This document shows positions 6,320 to 8,645 of a DNA stretch of 8,645 bases, one piece after another. The position numbers and the translations under genes are program-made. The number at the start of each line of letters is the position of its first letter. Position 1 is the stretch's first letter. Under the pieces are notes generated by a model. It was not told the origin of the DNA, searched no databases, and saw only the letters and a program-made list of their open reading frames with translations. The stretch comes from JAQICX01 sp964441455 (GTDB lineage Bacteria; Verrucomicrobiota; Kiritimatiellia; JAQICX01), in assembly GCA_964441455.1 (NCBI GenBank), contig CAYTUX010000270.1, forward strand, positions 1 to 8,645, in the 5' to 3' direction.

Positions 6320-7327
6320 ATGACAAAATTGGATAGAACAAAATTGGGTAGAACGGAATTGGAGATCAGCCGAATTGGATTTGGCGGGCTGTTTGTCGCC
6401 TCATTTTCGGCACAGTATGACGCGGCAAAGAAAGCGGTGAATCGAGCTCTGGAATTGGGAATCAACTACTTTGATACTGCACCTGGTTACGGCAACAGCG
6501 AGGAGGTGCTTGGTAAGGCTCTGGCGGATGTGCAGCAGCCGGTTATTGTATCCACCAAGCTTGGTGGCCGTCCGACTCCATTCCTGCCACAGGATAAAGC
6601 CTGTCTGCGTGCCAGTGTTGAGGAAAGCCTGCAGTTGCTTGGGCGCGACTGCATTGATATATTGATGGTTCATGAGCCTGATCGTCCTGGGCAGTACGAC
6701 TGGTGGACGGACATGGTTAAGGTCGAGGGCCCGGTGCTGGAACTTTTTGACGAACTGAAAGAAGAAGGCAAAATACGCTACTCCGGTCTCGGAGGCACGA
6801 CAACAACAACTCTGGCACACCTCTGTCGCAGCGGCAAGTTCGATGTGGTGTTGGCTGCCTACAACTACAGTCTGCTCTATCGTGAAGCTGCTAACGAAAT
6901 CTTTCCGGCTGCCAAGGCGGCGGGTATGGGGATTATCGTCGGCTCCCCGCTGCAGCAGGGCGCGCTTGCAAGGCGTTATGACGAGCAAATCGCATCGCCT
7001 GAGGCTTATTGGATTTCCAAGATGCGGCGTGAGCAGTTTCAGGCATTGTATGCGTTCTGCGACGAATGCAGTATGTTCCTGCCGGAGATGGGAATCCGTT
7101 TCGTGCTGAGTAATCCGGACATTCATTGCGTGTTGATGGGAGCGAAGTCCGCAGAAGAAGTGAATCAGAACGCAGCATCCGCCCAGGCCGGTCCGTTGCC
7201 GGAAGACATGCTTGCACGTTTGGAAGAGATTGCGCAGATGTTGCCTTACCGCCCATCCGGAGAGCCTTTCGGAATTGGATGGTTGCTGGGCAATCCCGCA
7301 GGGTATAAGGGTCAAGGTGAAGCCTGA
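6320..7327 (+). CDS. Aldo/keto reductase, sugar-dehydrogenase type
   Basis: A complete 335-residue NAD(P)-dependent oxidoreductase with the aldo/keto reductase TIM barrel. The catalytic tetrad is visible: D52 and Y57 in FDTAPGYG (51-58), K80 in VSTKLGG and H118 in LMVHEPD. The early RTKLGRTELEISRIGFGG stretch (6-23) is typical, and the cofactor-binding segment is VLMGAKSAEEVNQN (271-284). The overall pattern resembles the D-threo-aldose/L-fucose/galactose dehydrogenase subgroup, so oxidation of a free sugar to a lactone is plausible; substrate and cofactor cannot be fixed from sequence. The start ATG has AAAGGAAAG (6306-6314) five bases upstream. A dehydrogenase gene follows after 71 bases in the same direction. 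G+C content is clearly higher than in pilB/pilC (32 of 60 bases at 6541-6600, against 20 of 60 at 4141-4200), suggesting a different history. Confidence 0.92.
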   Translation: MTKLDRTKLGRTELEISRIGFGGLFVASFSAQYDAAKKAVNRALELGINYFDTAPGYGNSEEVLGKALADVQQPVIVSTKLGGRPTPFLPQDKACLRASVEESLQLLGRDCIDILMVHEPDRPGQYDWWTDMVKVEGPVLELFDELKEEGKIRYSGLGGTTTTTLAHLCRSGKFDVVLAAYNYSLLYREAANEIFPAAKAAGMGIIVGSPLQQGALARRYDEQIASPEAYWISKMRREQFQALYAFCDECSMFLPEMGIRFVLSNPDIHCVLMGAKSAEEVNQNAASAQAGPLPEDMLARLEEIAQMLPYRPSGEPFGIGWLLGNPAGYKGQGEA

Positions 7328-7370
7328 TAGGAAATAAACTCTGTGATTCTTTGCGAGAAAATAAATAACT

Positions 7371-7386
7371 TTGCACTTCTGTGCAA
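7371..7386. repeat. Short hairpin just before the dehydrogenase ribosome site
   Basis: ttgcac (7371-7376) and gtgcaa (7381-7386) form a perfect 6-bp stem with a TTCT loop. It ends two bases before the AAGGA ribosome site (7389-7393) of the dehydrogenase gene. In mRNA it could influence translation or protect a processed 5' end; as DNA it is a 16-bp dyad that could be an operator. It also contains the GTG at 7381, an alternative start that is judged unlikely. Confidence 0.5.
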
Positions 7387-7398
7387 GAAAGGAAATTA

Positions 7399-8409
7399 AT
7401 GAAAGCTGCAATTGTTGAAAGTGCTGGAAAAATAGTGGTTAAGGAACTACCCGAACCGGAAATGGGTGACTATGAGGCTCGCTGCGATATGCTCTTCGGT
7501 GCGGTTTGTGCCGGAACTGACTCGCATCTGCTACACAATCACCCGCCGTTCTGTTATTGGATGAACGCACCATTTATTCTCGGACACGAAAGCATTGGTC
7601 GCGTGATTAAAGTCGGTGCCAAGGTCCGCAATCTCAAATCTGGAGACATGGTTACCCGCGTGGGCTGTCCGCCTGTCGGGGGAGTCGGTTGCGGGTGGGG
7701 TGGTTTTGCCGAGATCGGCATCGCCGTCGACTGGCGCGCCATGCAGGAAGATGGCGTGGACGGCTGGCAGGATAAGACTGTAAATCAGATACTGCCTGCG
7801 GATATCGATCCGATAGCGGGAACCTTGTTCATTACCTGGCGCGAGACACTCAGCTATATGACACGCATGGGGGTCAAACCAGGCGTTTCGGTTCTGGTTA
7901 TTGGCTCCGGCGGTAACGGTCTGTCTTTTGTCAGCCATGCCCGTAATCTAGGTGCATCTAAAGTGACTCTGGTAGGCTCGGCAAAGCGGGTTTCCGAAGG
8001 TTCGTTGGCCGGGGCGACGGAGGTGGTCGACTACACCGCTGAGAATTGCTGGAATCAGGTTCAAGATGCAGCCCCCGATGGATATGATTTTGTTATAGAC
8101 GCAGTCGGAAAAGCCGAGATGGTAGCATCCGCACAAAATTCTCTGAAAGCAGGGGGTACCATCGGTATCTATGGTCTGGACGAGTGTGGCAAGATCAATT
8201 TGGTTCCTGATAAAACATTTACTTTCTATGGTGGCGGGTACGATGAAGCCGAGGCACATGAGGCGGTGATTAGCTTCTATCGTGCCGGCAAACTCAATCC
8301 TGCAGTCTGGATCGACCGCAAACAAATCTTTGCTCTGATTGATATTGGAAAAGCGTTTGAAGCGGTGCAGAACAGGACTCTGGTCAAACCTTTAGTTCGG
8401 CTGCGGTAA
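7399..8409 (+). CDS. Medium-chain (zinc-type) alcohol/polyol dehydrogenase
   Basis: A 336-residue medium-chain dehydrogenase. The GroES-like N-terminal catalytic domain has the zinc-ligand region VCAGTD (36-41, ligand C37) and GHE (62-64), followed by GRVIKVGAKVRNLKSGD. The Rossmann domain carries GSGGNG (169-174) within VLVIGSGGNGLS. The four clustered cysteines of a structural-zinc lobe are absent: only C90 and C98 occur there. A WRET segment (147-150) joins the domains. Substrates in this family are alcohols, polyols and sugar derivatives, and the adjacent aldo/keto reductase favours a sugar-related one. The ATG at 7399 is chosen because AAGGA (7389-7393) lies five bases upstream and MKAAIVE is the usual family start. 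An in-frame GTG at 7381 would add six residues but sits inside a hairpin without a ribosome site. G+C rises to 42 of 60 at 7681-7740. Confidence 0.92.
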   Translation: MKAAIVESAGKIVVKELPEPEMGDYEARCDMLFGAVCAGTDSHLLHNHPPFCYWMNAPFILGHESIGRVIKVGAKVRNLKSGDMVTRVGCPPVGGVGCGWGGFAEIGIAVDWRAMQEDGVDGWQDKTVNQILPADIDPIAGTLFITWRETLSYMTRMGVKPGVSVLVIGSGGNGLSFVSHARNLGASKVTLVGSAKRVSEGSLAGATEVVDYTAENCWNQVQDAAPDGYDFVIDAVGKAEMVASAQNSLKAGGTIGIYGLDECGKINLVPDKTFTFYGGGYDEAEAHEAVISFYRAGKLNPAVWIDRKQIFALIDIGKAFEAVQNRTLVKPLVRLR

Positions 8410-8511
8410 TATGAAAAAAAATTTTTTGGTGGTCGATGAACGAAAAATATGGCGTAATGCAATGACTTGACCGGAAAAATGAAAGAAAAAAAGATTTTTA
8501 GTGTTTTTTTG

Positions 8512-8541
8512 TTGACAAAATATTTCATCGAGTAATAATAG
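8512..8541 (+). promoter_or_regulatory. Candidate promoter reading out of the window
   Basis: A perfect TTGACA (8512-8517) follows a T-run. Possible -10 boxes are TAATAG (8536-8541, spacer 18) or TAATAA (8533-8538, spacer 15). The second copy of the window's inverted repeat starts a few bases downstream (8547), where an operator or early transcribed site would lie. A gene beginning near or beyond the window end would be the target. Confidence 0.4.
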
Positions 8542-8546
8542 GTGTT

Positions 8547-8580
8547 ACACACATTCGTCACCCTTTCACTCTAATTTCTC
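8547..8580. repeat. Right copy of the inverted repeat shared with 64-97
   Basis: acacacattcgtcacc (8547-8562) is the exact reverse complement of 82-97, with weaker similarity continuing to about 8580. It lies directly after a candidate promoter. Sixteen exact bases plus a related flank is more than expected by chance in 8.6 kb. Confidence 0.6.
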
Positions 8581-8614
8581 AGGTATTATTGGCGAACATT
8601 TAAAATCTGGGTCA

Positions 8615-8645
8615 ATGAATACATTTGAGTCAATTCCCAAGGCTG
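8615..8645 (+). CDS. Possible start of a further gene, cut by the window end
   Basis: From ATG at 8615 the frame reads MNTFESIPKA to the end of the window without a stop. A candidate promoter lies about 75 bases upstream. No clear ribosome site is seen: only GGG at 8609-8611, three bases before the ATG. The ten residues are too few to assign a family. Confidence 0.25.
   Translation, partial: MNTFESIPKA

Noticed and set aside
7381..7398. GTG at 7381 as the dehydrogenase start
   Set aside because: No ribosome site precedes it and it lies in a hairpin. ATG at 7399 has AAGGA at the right distance and gives the usual family N-terminus.
6401..7411. A 336-codon minus-strand open frame
   Set aside because: It is fully antisense to the aldo/keto reductase, whose catalytic tetrad and ribosome site are clear. 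The long antisense frame is a by-product of the G+C-rich codon use.
1..8645. CRISPR array, tRNA, rRNA, transposase or toxin-antitoxin genes
   Set aside because: Nothing matching these was found on reading both strands. The repeats present are palindromes or very short tandems without regular spacers.

Overview
The window looks like chromosomal DNA from a Gram-negative-type bacterium with type IV pili or type II secretion. The first two thirds are AT-rich. The gene set (tandem-ACT protein plus UPF0210, a PilB/PilC pair, a GH130 glycosidase remnant, and a sugar-type aldo/keto reductase with a zinc-type dehydrogenase) and the style of the intergenic palindromic repeats recall the PVC group, perhaps Lentisphaerota. 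That placement is an impression from memory and is not proven by anything here. No rRNA, tRNA, CRISPR array, transposase or phage gene was found.

Layout: (1) 1-241 is a leader with a heptad repeat, a candidate promoter and one arm of a repeat that recurs inverted near the other end of the window. (2) 242-2203 is a tight two-gene operon: a double-ACT regulatory protein and a UPF0210 (DUF711) protein, 3 bases apart. (3) 2204-3074 is an 871-base gene-free stretch crowded with palindromes: a REP-like unit holding a perfect 20-bp palindrome nested in its loop, an octad tandem repeat, a small GC hairpin, and a large imperfect fold-back element of about 170 bases. It ends in a good sigma-70-like promoter for pilB. 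(4) 3075-5902 encodes the PilB/GspE assembly ATPase and the PilC/GspF inner-membrane platform protein. (5) 5903-6319 holds a 12-bp inverted repeat and a decayed C-terminal end of a GH130 phosphorylase. (6) 6320-8409 is an aldo/keto reductase followed by a medium-chain dehydrogenase. Both are clearly richer in G+C than the genes upstream, which suggests a separate origin. (7) 8410-8645 holds a candidate promoter, the second inverted-repeat copy and possibly the first codons of a further gene.

How the genes may work together: the ACT/UPF0210 pair is a conserved module of unknown function, probably sensing a small molecule. PilB powers pilus or pseudopilus assembly through PilC; no pilin or PilT is present here. 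The reductase/dehydrogenase pair is likely to oxidise or reduce a sugar or sugar-derived polyol or lactone, and the neighbouring GH130 remnant suggests the locus once belonged to a carbohydrate-use cluster. No complete new defence or mobile system is evident. The least explained material is the structured intergenic DNA.
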